Shown here: one piece after another, positions 1 through 7,915 of the stretch | Numbering within the stretch: position 1 is the first letter of the stretch | Layout: each line of letters opens with the position of its first letter | From: JACOTK01 sp038256565 | Lineage (GTDB): Bacteria; Actinomycetota; Acidimicrobiia; Acidimicrobiales; CADCSY01 | DNA: 22,961 nt | Direction of reading: 5' to 3' | Assembly: GCA_038256565.1 (NCBI GenBank) | Contig: JBBSKG010000030.1 | Coordinates: 1 to 22,961, forward strand | Notes under the pieces: generated by a model | Database searches by the model: none | What the model was told of the DNA's origin: nothing | The model's input: only the letters and a program-made list of their open reading frames with translations | Position numbers and translations under genes: made by a program

Positions 1-1091
1 CCGCTGACGGCATAGAGCCAACCCTCGGCAGTGAACACCCGCACCAGGACCGCACGGCGCATTCCCAACGCCCGCAACATGCCCATCTCGGGCTTTCGCT
101 CCTCGGCGAGCATGACAAACAGGTTGACCACGAGCAGAACCCCGGCGAGGGCGCCGAAGGCCCCCATTGCCGCAAAGAGATCGCCGTAGCGTTTGGAGGA
201 ATCAGCTGCCGTGTCGAGAACGTCGCGTTTGACCGGGAGGACTTGGACACCGAGGTCCCCGAGCCGACGATCGAGCTCCTTCCGTACCTGATCGGTGAAT
301 CGAGCTCCTTCCTCGACCCCACCGCTGTTCGAGATGGCAAGAATACGTGCAGGGGGAACGAAGCGTGGTTCGGCGGTCGATGAAAACGCCGCGAGCGCCA
401 ACGGATCGACGGTGCCGGGAGCGACAAAGACATTCGCTGCCCGTGTCCCCTGGTTGCGCCAGAAGCCCGCGACGCCTCGTTGATCCAAAATACGATCAAC
501 GATGAGCGTGATCGCTTTTCCATAGACAAAAACCGAGATGACATCGTCTGATCCAACCTTGAGCAGATCGGCTGCGTCACGCGAGATGACCGCTCGACCG
601 GCCTCAGGCGTCGAACCTTCCATCCCGGTGGCGTCAGGGTCATCACCAAAGGCTCGTGCAGCCTCGAAATCAACTTCGAGCAACTGCGTACGAGGCGACA
701 CTTGAACCGATGAACCCTCCCCCGATGTTGCCGATGCCTGCAAGGTGACCATCGACAAAACGCCATCGACGGCCCCGCCTGGGTCATCCTCAAGCCCGGA
801 CAGGCGGGCCTGCATCTGGGTCCACTGGTCAGGTCGGTAGGTGCTGACAATTTCATCAATGGGACCGAGCTGCTCGTGAGCAGCTCGGCGAATCGAGAAA
901 TCGAGCGTGTCGCCCACCACGAGCGCGCCGGTGATCATCGCCGTGCCGAACATCGCCCCGAGTATGACAAGAGCACTCTCGCCCCGACGCCGGGAAGGGT
1001 TGCGAAGCGCAAGGCGGCGCACGATCGGCTCGCGTGCCATCAGCCAAAGAAACGGTGTAAACAAGGCAACGAGGAAGAGTGTAAAGGTCAT
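1..1091 (-). CDS. FtsX-type ABC transporter permease (3' end cut by window edge)
   Basis: The frame is open from an ATG at 1091 to the left edge, giving 363 codons without a stop, so the C-terminal part lies outside the window. The start overlaps the stop of the upstream ATPase gene by one base (TAATG), which indicates translational coupling. The visible protein has a hydrophobic N-terminus, a basic stretch (VRRLALRNPSRRR), a membrane segment at about residues 40-60, a large extracytoplasmic region, and a second membrane segment around residue 310. This is followed by the cytoplasmic loop EERKPEMGMLRALGMRR, typical of FtsX/MacB-type permeases. Proteins of this family usually have four to ten membrane segments and work with a LolD/MacB-type ATPase to move lipids, lipoproteins or peptides, or to transmit force across the membrane. 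The substrate cannot be told from the sequence. Family assignment is firm; function is open. Confidence 0.88.
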   Translation of the reverse strand, partial: MTFTLFLVALFTPFLWLMAREPIVRRLALRNPSRRRGESALVILGAMFGTAMITGALVVGDTLDFSIRRAAHEQLGPIDEIVSTYRPDQWTQMQARLSGLEDDPGGAVDGVLSMVTLQASATSGEGSSVQVSPRTQLLEVDFEAARAFGDDPDATGMEGSTPEAGRAVISRDAADLLKVGSDDVISVFVYGKAITLIVDRILDQRGVAGFWRNQGTRAANVFVAPGTVDPLALAAFSSTAEPRFVPPARILAISNSGGVEEGARFTDQVRKELDRRLGDLGVQVLPVKRDVLDTAADSSKRYGDLFAAMGAFGALAGVLLVVNLFVMLAEERKPEMGMLRALGMRRAVLVRVFTAEGWLYAVS

Positions 1092-1873
1092 TACCCTGCT
1101 GACCCAGGCTCGAGATGCTGCTGGGGCTGATCACTCACAATCTGGCCATCGCGCATGAACACCAACCGTTTTGCGGCGGCACCGATCCCGGCGTCGTGGG
1201 TGACGATCACGATGGTTAAGCCCTCGGCATTGAGCTCATGGAGCAGGCCCATGACCTGGCCCGCCGTTTCGGAGTCGAGGTTTCCGGTGGGTTCATCGGC
1301 CCAGACCAGTGCAGGGTTGCCAGCGAGTGCCCGCGCCACAGCGACCCGTTGTTGCTCGCCACCGGACAGCTCCAGGGGGCGTCGGTCGAGACAGTGTCCA
1401 AGCCCGACACGCTCAAGCGTGTGACGTGCCTGTTTGCGTGCCTCACTCGGCGCAACCCCGGCCAACAACAATGGCAGTTCCACATTTTCGGTCGCCGTGA
1501 ACACCGGGATCAGATTGAATGCCTGGAAGATGAACCCCATGGATTCACTGCGATAGCGAGTGCGATCGGCATCGACCATCTCGTGGATGCTGTGGCCATC
1601 GACCATCACCCTCCCCTCGTCGATGTCGTCGAGCCCGGAGAAGCAATTCAACAACGTGGTCTTACCCGAACCGGACGGCCCCATGACCGCGATCATCTCA
1701 CCTTGGCGCACGAGAAGATTTACCGATCGCAATGCCGGCACATCCCCGGCCTCCGACCGGTAAATCTTCGTCACCGACTCGGCAACCAAGATGGGCTCAC
1801 CGTTGGCGGGTCGATGAGCCCCGTCCGGATGCGTGTCGGTCGAGGACTCCGACTGTCGCGAGAACCACCCCAT
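1091..1873 (-). CDS. ABC transporter ATP-binding protein, LolD/MacB type
   Basis: This 260-residue ATPase has Walker A GPSGSGKT at residues 65-72, a Q-loop glutamine at 117, the signature LSGGEQQ at 169-175, Walker B ending in DEP at about 193-195 and the switch histidine at 226. All are intact, so it should hydrolyse ATP. The layout matches the LolD/MacB/FtsE group that partners FtsX-type permeases, and such a permease gene follows with a one-base overlap. The N-terminal 25 residues are a hydrophilic extension (MGWFSRQSESSTDTHPDGAH) not found in compact LolD proteins. The ATG at 1873 lies 2 bases after the stop of the acyl carrier protein gene, and an AAGGAG stretch inside that gene's end is a well-placed ribosome binding site. 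Its membership of a pyruvate dehydrogenase operon suggests export of something tied to acyl metabolism, but that is inference. Confidence 0.95.
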   Translation of the reverse strand: MGWFSRQSESSTDTHPDGAHRPANGEPILVAESVTKIYRSEAGDVPALRSVNLLVRQGEMIAVMGPSGSGKTTLLNCFSGLDDIDEGRVMVDGHSIHEMVDADRTRYRSESMGFIFQAFNLIPVFTATENVELPLLLAGVAPSEARKQARHTLERVGLGHCLDRRPLELSGGEQQRVAVARALAGNPALVWADEPTGNLDSETAGQVMGLLHELNAEGLTIVIVTHDAGIGAAAKRLVFMRDGQIVSDQPQQHLEPGSAG

Positions 1874-1875
1874 GC

Positions 1876-2121
1876 TCAGTCGCTCCTTGCAACGATGTAG
1901 CCAACGAGACCGTGCAGCGTCGAGACCTGTCGGTAATCCCGCTCCGGAATATCAATGCCGGTGCGCTCATGCAGACCGATCACCACGTTCAAAAAATCCA
2001 TAGAGTCGATGTCGAGCTGTTCCTGAAGCTCACTGTCGGGATCAACCAGCGCCAAGTCGGCTTCAGGGGCAATCCGATGCAGGACAGCGCCGATCACCTC
2101 GATTACCTCTTTCTCGTTCAT
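1876..2121 (-). CDS. Free-standing acyl carrier protein
   Basis: This 81-residue acidic protein has the acyl carrier fold signature. The motif DIDSMDFLNVV puts the phosphopantetheine-bearing serine at residue 40, preceded by Asp and followed by Met in place of the commonest Leu. Length and position of the serine fit a free-standing ACP. The ATG at 2121 has a purine-rich GAGGGGG site 8 bases upstream. It lies 30 bases after the E2 gene and 2 bases before the ABC ATPase gene, so it is clearly an operon member. No ketosynthase, malonyltransferase or other fatty-acid gene is nearby, so it is probably not the housekeeping AcpP. A plausible role is to accept or deliver an acyl unit connected with the neighbouring acyl-CoA ligase and 2-oxoacid dehydrogenase. 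The acyl group is unknown. Confidence 0.92.
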   Translation of the reverse strand: MNEKEVIEVIGAVLHRIAPEADLALVDPDSELQEQLDIDSMDFLNVVIGLHERTGIDIPERDYRQVSTLHGLVGYIVARSD

Positions 2122-2151
2122 TACGTTTTCCCCCTCACAATGTCACGGTTC

Positions 2152-3489
2152 TCAAAGTTCCTCGGGTCGCTGAAGCAGTCGATCAACCGCCGCCAGGAAG
2201 AGACCACCAACATGGCCGTCACTTGCCCGATGATCGCCAGCAACGGTGGCAGTCACCACCGGCCGAACCCCGAGCATTCCCTCATGCGCCCAGGGGCGTT
2301 CCACAATCTTGCCGAAACCAATCAGGGCAACTTGCGGCGGGTAGATCACACCGTAGACCGCTTCGGCCCCCTGGTCGCCCAGATTGGAGACGGTGATCGT
2401 TGGTGCCGACATCTCCGATGCGCGCAACACTCCGCTGCGAGCGCGGCTTACGAGATCACGCAAACGCACCATCAATTCGACCAACGTGCACTTGTCGGCA
2501 TCAAGGATGGCGGGTGCAATCAGGCCTCCGCCTCGAAGCGAGATGGCCACGCCCAGATGTACGGACCCGCTTTGCTCGACGTGGTCCTCCACCCAAAATC
2601 CATTGAGGTCGGGCACCTCTCGGGCCGCTCGCGCCGTTGCCTTGAGCAACATGGCCGTGGGAATGATCCGCTCTGCCACGGGTCGCTCGATGTTCGTGGC
2701 GGCCAACCAATCTAAAGCCGGCTGAAGATCAATGGTCGTGTTCAGGTAGTAGTGCGGGATCTCCCGATTCGCCCGCTCCATCAGTGAGGCGATGGCCCGC
2801 CGCATCGCCGCCTTCTGGTTGCCATCGCCCCGAATATCCGGCTTGGCCAGCGGTTCAACCGTCGGCTGTGCGACCTCTGAGGGAACCGTTCGCTCAACGT
2901 CCGCCTCCGTGATCGAGTCGTCCGGACCGCTTCCGACCAGTCCGGCAAGATCGATGCCGAGTTCAGATGCCCGTCGCCGAGCACGCGGTGACGCGCGAAC
3001 AAACCCTGACGCCAGCTTGCCGGTCGCGGCCGCGCTCTCAACGTCCGATCGATGAACCGCTCCACCCTGGCCGCTCCCGACCACATGATCAATATCAACG
3101 CCGAGCTCCTCGGCGCGGTGACGAATCAGTGGTGAGATCACTCGTCGCTCGGTCGGCTGCGGTCGAGGGGCAGGAATCACCGGTGCAGGGGTCGAAGGCG
3201 GGACAACGGGGGGCGAGGAATCGGGGGGCGAAGATGGGCCAACAGACGGTTCGGCGCTGTCACCGAGCCGCGCCAAGACGGTCCCCACCGCCACCTCTTG
3301 GCCAACGGGGACGAGGATCTCCCGAACGGCACCGTTATCGAAAACCTCCACCTCGATGTCGGACTTCTCGGTGGCGACCAAGGCGATGATGTCGCCACGC
3401 TGCACCGTGTCACCGGGCTTCACGTGCCATTCGACGATGGTTCCCGACTCCATGTCAGCTCCGAGCGAGGGCATACGGAACTCCCCCAT
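2152..3489 (-). CDS. pdhC: Dihydrolipoamide acyltransferase E2 with two E3-binding domains
   Basis: This 445-residue E2 subunit would transfer an acyl group from the E1-bound intermediate via lipoate to CoA. It has one lipoyl domain (residues about 3-75, with TEKSDIE placing the lipoylated lysine at 42) and a Pro/Ser/Val linker (about 80-115). Two peripheral-subunit-binding domains follow in tandem (about 117-152, SPLIRHRAEELGVD; and about 166-200, SPRARRRASELGID), then a C-terminal catalytic domain (about 220-445). The catalytic motif GDHRASDG places His420 and Asp424. Two binding domains are unusual, since most E2 proteins have one. The start overlaps the E1 beta stop by one base. No E3 (dihydrolipoamide dehydrogenase) gene is in the window. 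Pyruvate is the likeliest substrate given the acetyl-CoA synthetase and lactate dehydrogenase nearby, but an acetoin or branched-chain 2-oxoacid complex is possible. Confidence 0.95.
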   Translation of the reverse strand: MGEFRMPSLGADMESGTIVEWHVKPGDTVQRGDIIALVATEKSDIEVEVFDNGAVREILVPVGQEVAVGTVLARLGDSAEPSVGPSSPPDSSPPVVPPSTPAPVIPAPRPQPTERRVISPLIRHRAEELGVDIDHVVGSGQGGAVHRSDVESAAATGKLASGFVRASPRARRRASELGIDLAGLVGSGPDDSITEADVERTVPSEVAQPTVEPLAKPDIRGDGNQKAAMRRAIASLMERANREIPHYYLNTTIDLQPALDWLAATNIERPVAERIIPTAMLLKATARAAREVPDLNGFWVEDHVEQSGSVHLGVAISLRGGGLIAPAILDADKCTLVELMVRLRDLVSRARSGVLRASEMSAPTITVSNLGDQGAEAVYGVIYPPQVALIGFGKIVERPWAHEGMLGVRPVVTATVAGDHRASDGHVGGLFLAAVDRLLQRPEEL

Positions 3490-4532
3490 CAGTCTGGAGC
3501 CGCCATGACCGCTCGGGCAGCGGCCACGATGCCGGGGACCTGCGGGAGGGCCGCCTCCTCCATGTGACGGGCATAGGGAATGGGAACCTCAGCCGTGCAC
3601 ACACGAGCAACGGGGGCGGCCAGGTCGTAGAAGGCCTCCTCGACAACCCGAGCGCTGATCTCTGCCGAGATGCTTCCGCTCCGCCACCCCTCGTCGACAA
3701 TAACCATCCGATGGGTCTTGGTCACCGAGGCGAGGATCGTCGCCGTGTCGAGCGGCCGCAGCGTACGCAGGTCGATGACCTCGGCATCCACTCCTTCGCT
3801 GGCCAACTCCTCCGCCGCTTGCATGGCCTTGCCCAGCGAGCCTCCGTAGGTCACGATGCTGACATCACCTCCCACCCGACGCACAGCCGCTTTGTCGATA
3901 TCGACCGACTCGATCCCATCGGGCAACAGACCCTTCTCGTTGTAAAGCGCGCCATGCTCAAAGATGAGCACCGGGTCGGGGTCCTCCAGCGCCGTCCACA
4001 ACATCCAGCGGGCGTCGGTCACCGTTGCGGGGGTGAGCACCTTGATGCCGGGGATGTGTGCGTACCAGCCCTCCAAACTGTGGGAATGCTGAGCAGCGAG
4101 TTGGCGGCCAGCACCGGTCGTCATGCGGATGACCAATGGGACATGACACTGCCCGCCGGACATGTGTTGCAGCGTGGCCGCGTTGTTCATGATCTGGTCT
4201 AGTGCCAGTAAGCTGAAGTTCACAGTCATGATCTCGACGATCGGCCGCATTCCCCCAAGAGCGGCACCGATTCCTGCGCCCACGAACGCCGACTCGGACA
4301 ATGGAGTGTCACGGATGCGCTCGGGCCCGAATTCCTCAAGCAGTCCCATGCTCACGGCAAAGCACCCTCCATATCTACCCACGTCCTCGCCCATGAGAAA
4401 TACCCGTTCGTCACGAGTGAGTGCATCATGCATTGCCTCGCGCATCGCTTCACGATAGGTAATCGTCCGTCCCTCAGCCTTGCTCGATTCAGCAGTGCTC
4501 AATTCGGCAGTGCTCGATTCAGCGCTTCTCAC
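3489..4532 (-). CDS. pdhB: Pyruvate dehydrogenase-type E1 component, beta subunit
   Basis: This 347-residue protein is a full-length E1 beta subunit. Residues from about 22 (TITYREAMREAM) match the family start. The conserved motif RIRDTPLSE supplies Glu80, the glutamate that activates the thiamine diphosphate cofactor in this family. The C-terminal transketolase domain carries the sequence IPYARHMEEAALPQV. It forms the heterotetrameric E1 with the alpha subunit encoded just upstream. The GTG at 4532 overlaps the alpha stop (GTGA, 4 bases). The first 20 residues are an extra leader made of three five-residue repeats (AESST, AELST, AESSK) that look lineage-specific. Both E1 genes and the E2 gene form one translationally coupled block. 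Which 2-oxoacid is used cannot be decided from motifs alone; pyruvate is favoured by context. Confidence 0.95.
   Translation of the reverse strand: MRSAESSTAELSTAESSKAEGRTITYREAMREAMHDALTRDERVFLMGEDVGRYGGCFAVSMGLLEEFGPERIRDTPLSESAFVGAGIGAALGGMRPIVEIMTVNFSLLALDQIMNNAATLQHMSGGQCHVPLVIRMTTGAGRQLAAQHSHSLEGWYAHIPGIKVLTPATVTDARWMLWTALEDPDPVLIFEHGALYNEKGLLPDGIESVDIDKAAVRRVGGDVSIVTYGGSLGKAMQAAEELASEGVDAEVIDLRTLRPLDTATILASVTKTHRMVIVDEGWRSGSISAEISARVVEEAFYDLAAPVARVCTAEVPIPYARHMEEAALPQVPGIVAAARAVMAAPD
4479..4523 (-). repeat. Three 15-bp in-frame repeats at the pdhB N-terminus
   Basis: Three imperfect 15-base units (GCTGAATCGAGCACT and close variants) lie directly after the start of pdhB and encode AESST-AELST-AESSK. 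They fall outside the conserved E1 beta fold. They look like a slippage-type expansion filling the space between the overlapped start codon and the conserved domain. Confidence 0.75.
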
Positions 4533-5527
4533 GACACGAACTCGCTAGGTTGGGTCGGGTCGGAATGGACGAATCGGGTTAGTTGATCCACCGGCTCCAA
4601 GGTTCCCGCCTCTGCCGCCTCGATGGCGGCACTCAGCTCGGCTGCAATCTCGTGCTCCATGGCTTCGAGCCCGTTAGCCTCAAGAAGACCTGCCCCCTGT
4701 AGCGTTTCGGTGAAGGTGGTGATCGGGTCGCGTAGCTTCCAGGTCTCGACCTCGCTCTTGTCTCGGTAGCGCTCGGGGTCGTACATGGAGTGGGCCCGAA
4801 AACGATAGGTGCGCAGCTCCAGGAAGTGCGGACCGCCGCCGGCGCGGATGGCCTCAACGGCACCGCGGGCAGCCGACTCGACGGCCAACACGTCCATGCC
4901 GTCAACCGACCAGGCGGGCATCTCGTAACTGGCCGCCTTCACGGCGAGATTGGTCTCGGCCTCCGATCGAGCAAGCGCTGTTCCCATGGCATAGAGGTTG
5001 TTCTCGCAACAGAACAACACCGGGAGCCTCCACAGCGCCGCGAGGTTCATGGACTCATGAAACTCACCTTCGGCCACAGCGCCCTCGCCGAAGAAACAAG
5101 TAGTTACCAGTGGGCGATGCTGCAGGTGATCGGCCAATGCCAGCCCAACTGCCACCGGCAGGCCGGCAGCCACGATGGCGTTTCCTCCATAGAAGTGACG
5201 CTCCACATCAAAGAGATGCATCGAGCCTCCGCGCCCGCGGCTGCAGCCTTCGACCTTACCGAACATCTCGGCCATGATCGCTGCCGCAGAGATACCTCTG
5301 GTCAGCGCGTGGCCATGATCGCGATAGGTGGAAACGACGGCATCGTCGGCTTGCAGCGCCTGGGACACGCCAACGGCGACAGCTTCCTCGCCGATGTACA
5401 GGTGCAGGAACCCACGGATCTTGGCAGCGCTGTAGAGCTCGACACACGCATCCTCGAAGCGGCGAATGCGCAGCATTTCACGCAACAGCCTTTGCCCGTG
5501 AGCCCGGTCAGGCAAGTTCGCGGTCAT
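4529..5527 (-). CDS. pdhA: Pyruvate dehydrogenase-type E1 component, alpha subunit
   Basis: This 332-residue protein is the thiamine diphosphate-binding alpha subunit of a 2-oxoacid dehydrogenase. The cofactor motif runs from GEGAVAEGEFHE (residues 148-159) to CCENN (173-177). The usual GDG is GEG here. The segment GCSRGRGGSMH (95-104) and the loop RFRAHSMYDPERYRDKSEVE (about 242-261) are also characteristic. At 332 residues it is of usual bacterial length. Its ATG overlaps the acetyl-CoA synthetase stop by 4 bases, and its end overlaps pdhB. Decarboxylation of pyruvate would give hydroxyethyl-ThDP for transfer to the lipoyl domain of the E2 encoded two genes downstream. The subfamily is shared with acetoin dehydrogenase, so substrate is inferred from context. 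Confidence 0.95.
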   Translation of the reverse strand: MTANLPDRAHGQRLLREMLRIRRFEDACVELYSAAKIRGFLHLYIGEEAVAVGVSQALQADDAVVSTYRDHGHALTRGISAAAIMAEMFGKVEGCSRGRGGSMHLFDVERHFYGGNAIVAAGLPVAVGLALADHLQHRPLVTTCFFGEGAVAEGEFHESMNLAALWRLPVLFCCENNLYAMGTALARSEAETNLAVKAASYEMPAWSVDGMDVLAVESAARGAVEAIRAGGGPHFLELRTYRFRAHSMYDPERYRDKSEVETWKLRDPITTFTETLQGAGLLEANGLEAMEHEIAAELSAAIEAAEAGTLEPVDQLTRFVHSDPTQPSEFVS

Positions 5528-7323
5528 GCGTCGCTCTCGAGGGTGGAAAGGTCTCCTTCGGGAAGCCCCATCTCTCGGGCCTTGAGCAGGCGACGCATAA
5601 TTTTGCCACTCTTGGTCTTTGGCAGATGCTGATCGAAATCAAGCTCTCGGGGGGCCACAGCTGACCCAAGTCGAGTACGGGCGAAACCAATCAGCTCAAG
5701 GCGCAAATCATCGGTGGGCTCAAAGCCCTCCCGCAGAGAGACGAATGCCTTAACGATTGATCCGGCAACTGCATCAGGCTTGCCAATGACGCCAGCTTCA
5801 ACGACCGCTGGGTGTTCCATCAAGATGCTCTCCACCTCAAAGGGCCCAATAAGATGTCCAGATGACTTGATTACGTCATCCGCCCGACCTACGAACCAGA
5901 AATAACCATCATCATCGAATCGGACGACATCACCGGTCAGGTACCAGCCCCCCGCAAAACAAGCCCGGTAGCGCTCGTCGTCATTTAGATAACCCCGAAA
6001 CATCGAGGGCCAGCCCGGCCTGATTGCCAGCTCCCCCTCGACACCGGGCTTATCGACAACCTCGACCGTGCCGTCGTCGGCGACCTTGGCCCGACCATCG
6101 TCGCCTTGGGCCAGTACGCCAACTTCGATACCCGGCAACGGACGTCCCATGGAGCCGGGGCGAATGTCCATCGCAGCGAAGTTGGCGATCATGATCCCTC
6201 CCGTCTCGGTCTGCCACCAGTTGTCGTGGATGGGCAAGCCCAACGCATCCTGACTCCAAACCACCGCCTCAGGGTTGAGGGGTTCGCCCACACTGGCAAC
6301 AAAACGCAGAGCAGACAGATCGACCTGACGAGCGAGATCACTCCCGGCTCGCATGAGCATGCGCACAGCAGTCGGCGCTGTGTACCAAACCGTTACCTTG
6401 TGGTCAGCGAGGATGCGGTACCACCGCTCGGCATCGAACTCCGCCTCGTCGATGACGCAGGTCACACCATGAGTGAGTGGTGAGATGATGCCGTAGGAAG
6501 TGCCAGTCACCCAACCGGGGTCCGCCGTGCACCAGAAAACATCGTCGGGACGGAAATCAAGGGCATAGGTTCCCGTCATGTGATGAGAGACGACGGCATC
6601 ATGCACGTGGATGGCCCCTTTCGGGGCACCGGTCGTGCCGCTTGTGAAGTGCAACAAGGCCATGTCCTCAGGCTCGGTTGGAGCGATCTCGAACAAAGGG
6701 TCGCCAGCATCAAGCTGTGTGTGAAAGTCGAGCGTGCCCGATCGGTCGGCGTCCGGCCCTTGGCCGACGACCAGCACATGGGCCAGGCCGGGTAACGAGT
6801 CACGGAGCTTGACGACCTTCTTGTTGTAAAGCCCCTCAGTGGTCACCAACACCCGGGCGTCACCCAGGGACAGACGTTGGCGGATCGGTTCGGGTCCGAA
6901 CGCCGAAAATAACGGCGAGACGACGCAACCCGCTTTAAGCGCTCCAAGGACGCTCACATACACCTCAGGAATTCGCCCAGCCAACACAAACACGCGCTCA
7001 CCCTGAGCTACCCCTAGCTGACGCAAGGCACTCGCAAAGCGATTGGTCTGGTCCTGAAGATCGAGGTAGGTCAGGTCATGGACATTGCCCCCTCGATCGA
7101 GACATCGAAGCGCCACATGGTGACCTCGTCCGTGGGCGACATGACGGTCAACCGCCTCGTAAGCCATGTTGAGCCCTTGGCCGTCGGGTAATCCGTCAAG
7201 CGCATCGCGAGCCGTTTGCCAGGAGAACAAAGCCCGAGCCTGCTCGTAATCGATCAGGCTCGGGGGAATGCCACCGACCGAAAGTCTCTTCTCGATGATC
7301 TTCCATGTCACTGGTGTGCTCAC
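5524..7323 (-). CDS. acsA: AMP-forming acetyl-CoA synthetase
   Basis: This 599-residue adenylate-forming enzyme would convert acetate, ATP and CoA to acetyl-CoA. It shows the phosphate-binding motif TSGTTGAPKG, the motif DNWWQTETGG whose tryptophan pair limits the pocket to short acyl chains, the hinge region YLTGDVVRFDDDGYFWFVGR, and the C-terminal PKTKSGKIMRR. The catalytic, acetylation-regulated lysine falls at 574. Propionate is a possible alternative substrate. It is the first gene of the acs-pdhABC-acp-ABC operon, so two routes to acetyl-CoA (acetate and pyruvate) are transcribed together. The GTG at 7323 has GGGGAGGA almost touching it, a very short spacing. A GTG at 7311 would have a spacing of about 13 bases, so the exact start is uncertain by four codons. 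Confidence 0.95.
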   Translation of the reverse strand: MSTPVTWKIIEKRLSVGGIPPSLIDYEQARALFSWQTARDALDGLPDGQGLNMAYEAVDRHVAHGRGHHVALRCLDRGGNVHDLTYLDLQDQTNRFASALRQLGVAQGERVFVLAGRIPEVYVSVLGALKAGCVVSPLFSAFGPEPIRQRLSLGDARVLVTTEGLYNKKVVKLRDSLPGLAHVLVVGQGPDADRSGTLDFHTQLDAGDPLFEIAPTEPEDMALLHFTSGTTGAPKGAIHVHDAVVSHHMTGTYALDFRPDDVFWCTADPGWVTGTSYGIISPLTHGVTCVIDEAEFDAERWYRILADHKVTVWYTAPTAVRMLMRAGSDLARQVDLSALRFVASVGEPLNPEAVVWSQDALGLPIHDNWWQTETGGIMIANFAAMDIRPGSMGRPLPGIEVGVLAQGDDGRAKVADDGTVEVVDKPGVEGELAIRPGWPSMFRGYLNDDERYRACFAGGWYLTGDVVRFDDDGYFWFVGRADDVIKSSGHLIGPFEVESILMEHPAVVEAGVIGKPDAVAGSIVKAFVSLREGFEPTDDLRLELIGFARTRLGSAVAPRELDFDQHLPKTKSGKIMRRLLKAREMGLPEGDLSTLESDA

Positions 7324-7340
7324 TCCTCCCCGGTCACTCT

Positions 7341-7391
7341 GGCTATTGAGAGGCTATTGACCTGCTCCAGTATCGGCCCAGGGTCAAACTA
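7341..7391 (-). promoter_or_regulatory. Candidate control region upstream of the acs operon
   Basis: The 205-base gap 7324-7528 between crcB and acsA has no convincing gene. It contains a direct repeat GGCTATTGA at 7341-7349 and 7352-7360 (11-base period, one helical turn). An inverted pair TTGACC (7357-7362) and GGTCAA (7382-7387) follows, and the 14-mer GGGTCAAACTACCC lies at 7381-7394. The last resembles sites in the usp-ldhA gap. No clear -10/-35 pair is visible on the minus strand. It is proposed as an operator region only. Confidence 0.4.
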
Positions 7392-7528
7392 CCCATGATG
7401 TGGGGACCCTCGGCCCTGACGGACCGACCCGGAAAAGACTGCATCCTCGAGGTTCAGATCCCAATCAACAAGGCCGATGCCAGATCGCACAAGGTCCAGA
7501 TCAAATGAGGCTGATCCCGTCGCTCTGC

Positions 7529-7915
7529 TCACAGGAGCGAGGCGGCGGCCATGCCGACGGACGCGGCGAGTGCCCCGCACGCAAGGCTTGCCGTGGTGTT
7601 CTTGGTCGCGTTCCACGGCTGGCCCTGCTCGATGAAGCGAACCGTCTCAAAGGCGAAAGTTGAAAAGGTGGTGAACGCACCGCAAAACCCTGCACCCAAC
7701 ACCACTTGGGTCGAGACGGACAAGCCCTGGTAGCGAACGAGCCCGGCAAGAAAGCCCGCCATAAGCGAACCGACCGCGTTCACCACCAAGGTGCCAGCGG
7801 GTATCGACACGCCTATCCGACCCCGGCGAGGAGAGATGTCAACGAGATCGATCAGGTACATGCGCAACGGAGCGCCAATCGCTCCGGCAAGAGCCAGTTC
7901 AAGCCATACCCTCAT
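7529..7915 (-). CDS. crcB: CrcB/Fluc fluoride channel subunit (second of a pair)
   Basis: CrcB (Fluc) proteins are four-helix membrane proteins of about 125 residues that form dual-topology dimers and let fluoride leave the cell. This one is 128 residues from the ATG at 7915. That start is preferred to an in-frame start at 7936 because its ATGA overlaps the stop of the other crcB gene and the family begins at MRVWLEL. It has the expected features: GAIGAPLRMYL near the start, the NAVGSLMAGF segment in helix 2 and GAGFCGAFTTFSTFAFE in helix 3, the phenylalanine-rich pore motif. Two adjacent crcB genes usually encode a heterodimer of opposite topologies. No fluoride riboswitch was found upstream. 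Confidence 0.93.
   Translation of the reverse strand: MRVWLELALAGAIGAPLRMYLIDLVDISPRRGRIGVSIPAGTLVVNAVGSLMAGFLAGLVRYQGLSVSTQVVLGAGFCGAFTTFSTFAFETVRFIEQGQPWNATKNTTASLACGALAASVGMAAASLL

Noticed and set aside
1732..2715. Long plus-strand reading frame of 327 codons
   Set aside because: It lies antisense to the ACP gene and the 3' part of the E2 gene, which have clear motifs. It has no recognisable domain and is a product of high G+C.
4790..5632. Plus-strand reading frame of 280 codons
   Set aside because: It is antisense to pdhA and the end of acsA and has no family features.
7449..7457. GAGGTTCAG, matching the left end of the interspersed element
   Set aside because: Only 9 bases match and none of the later blocks follow, so it is consistent with chance.
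7389..7616. Small minus-strand reading frame in and beyond the acs-crcB gap
   Set aside because: It overlaps the end of crcB in another frame, lacks a ribosome binding site and shows no conserved features.
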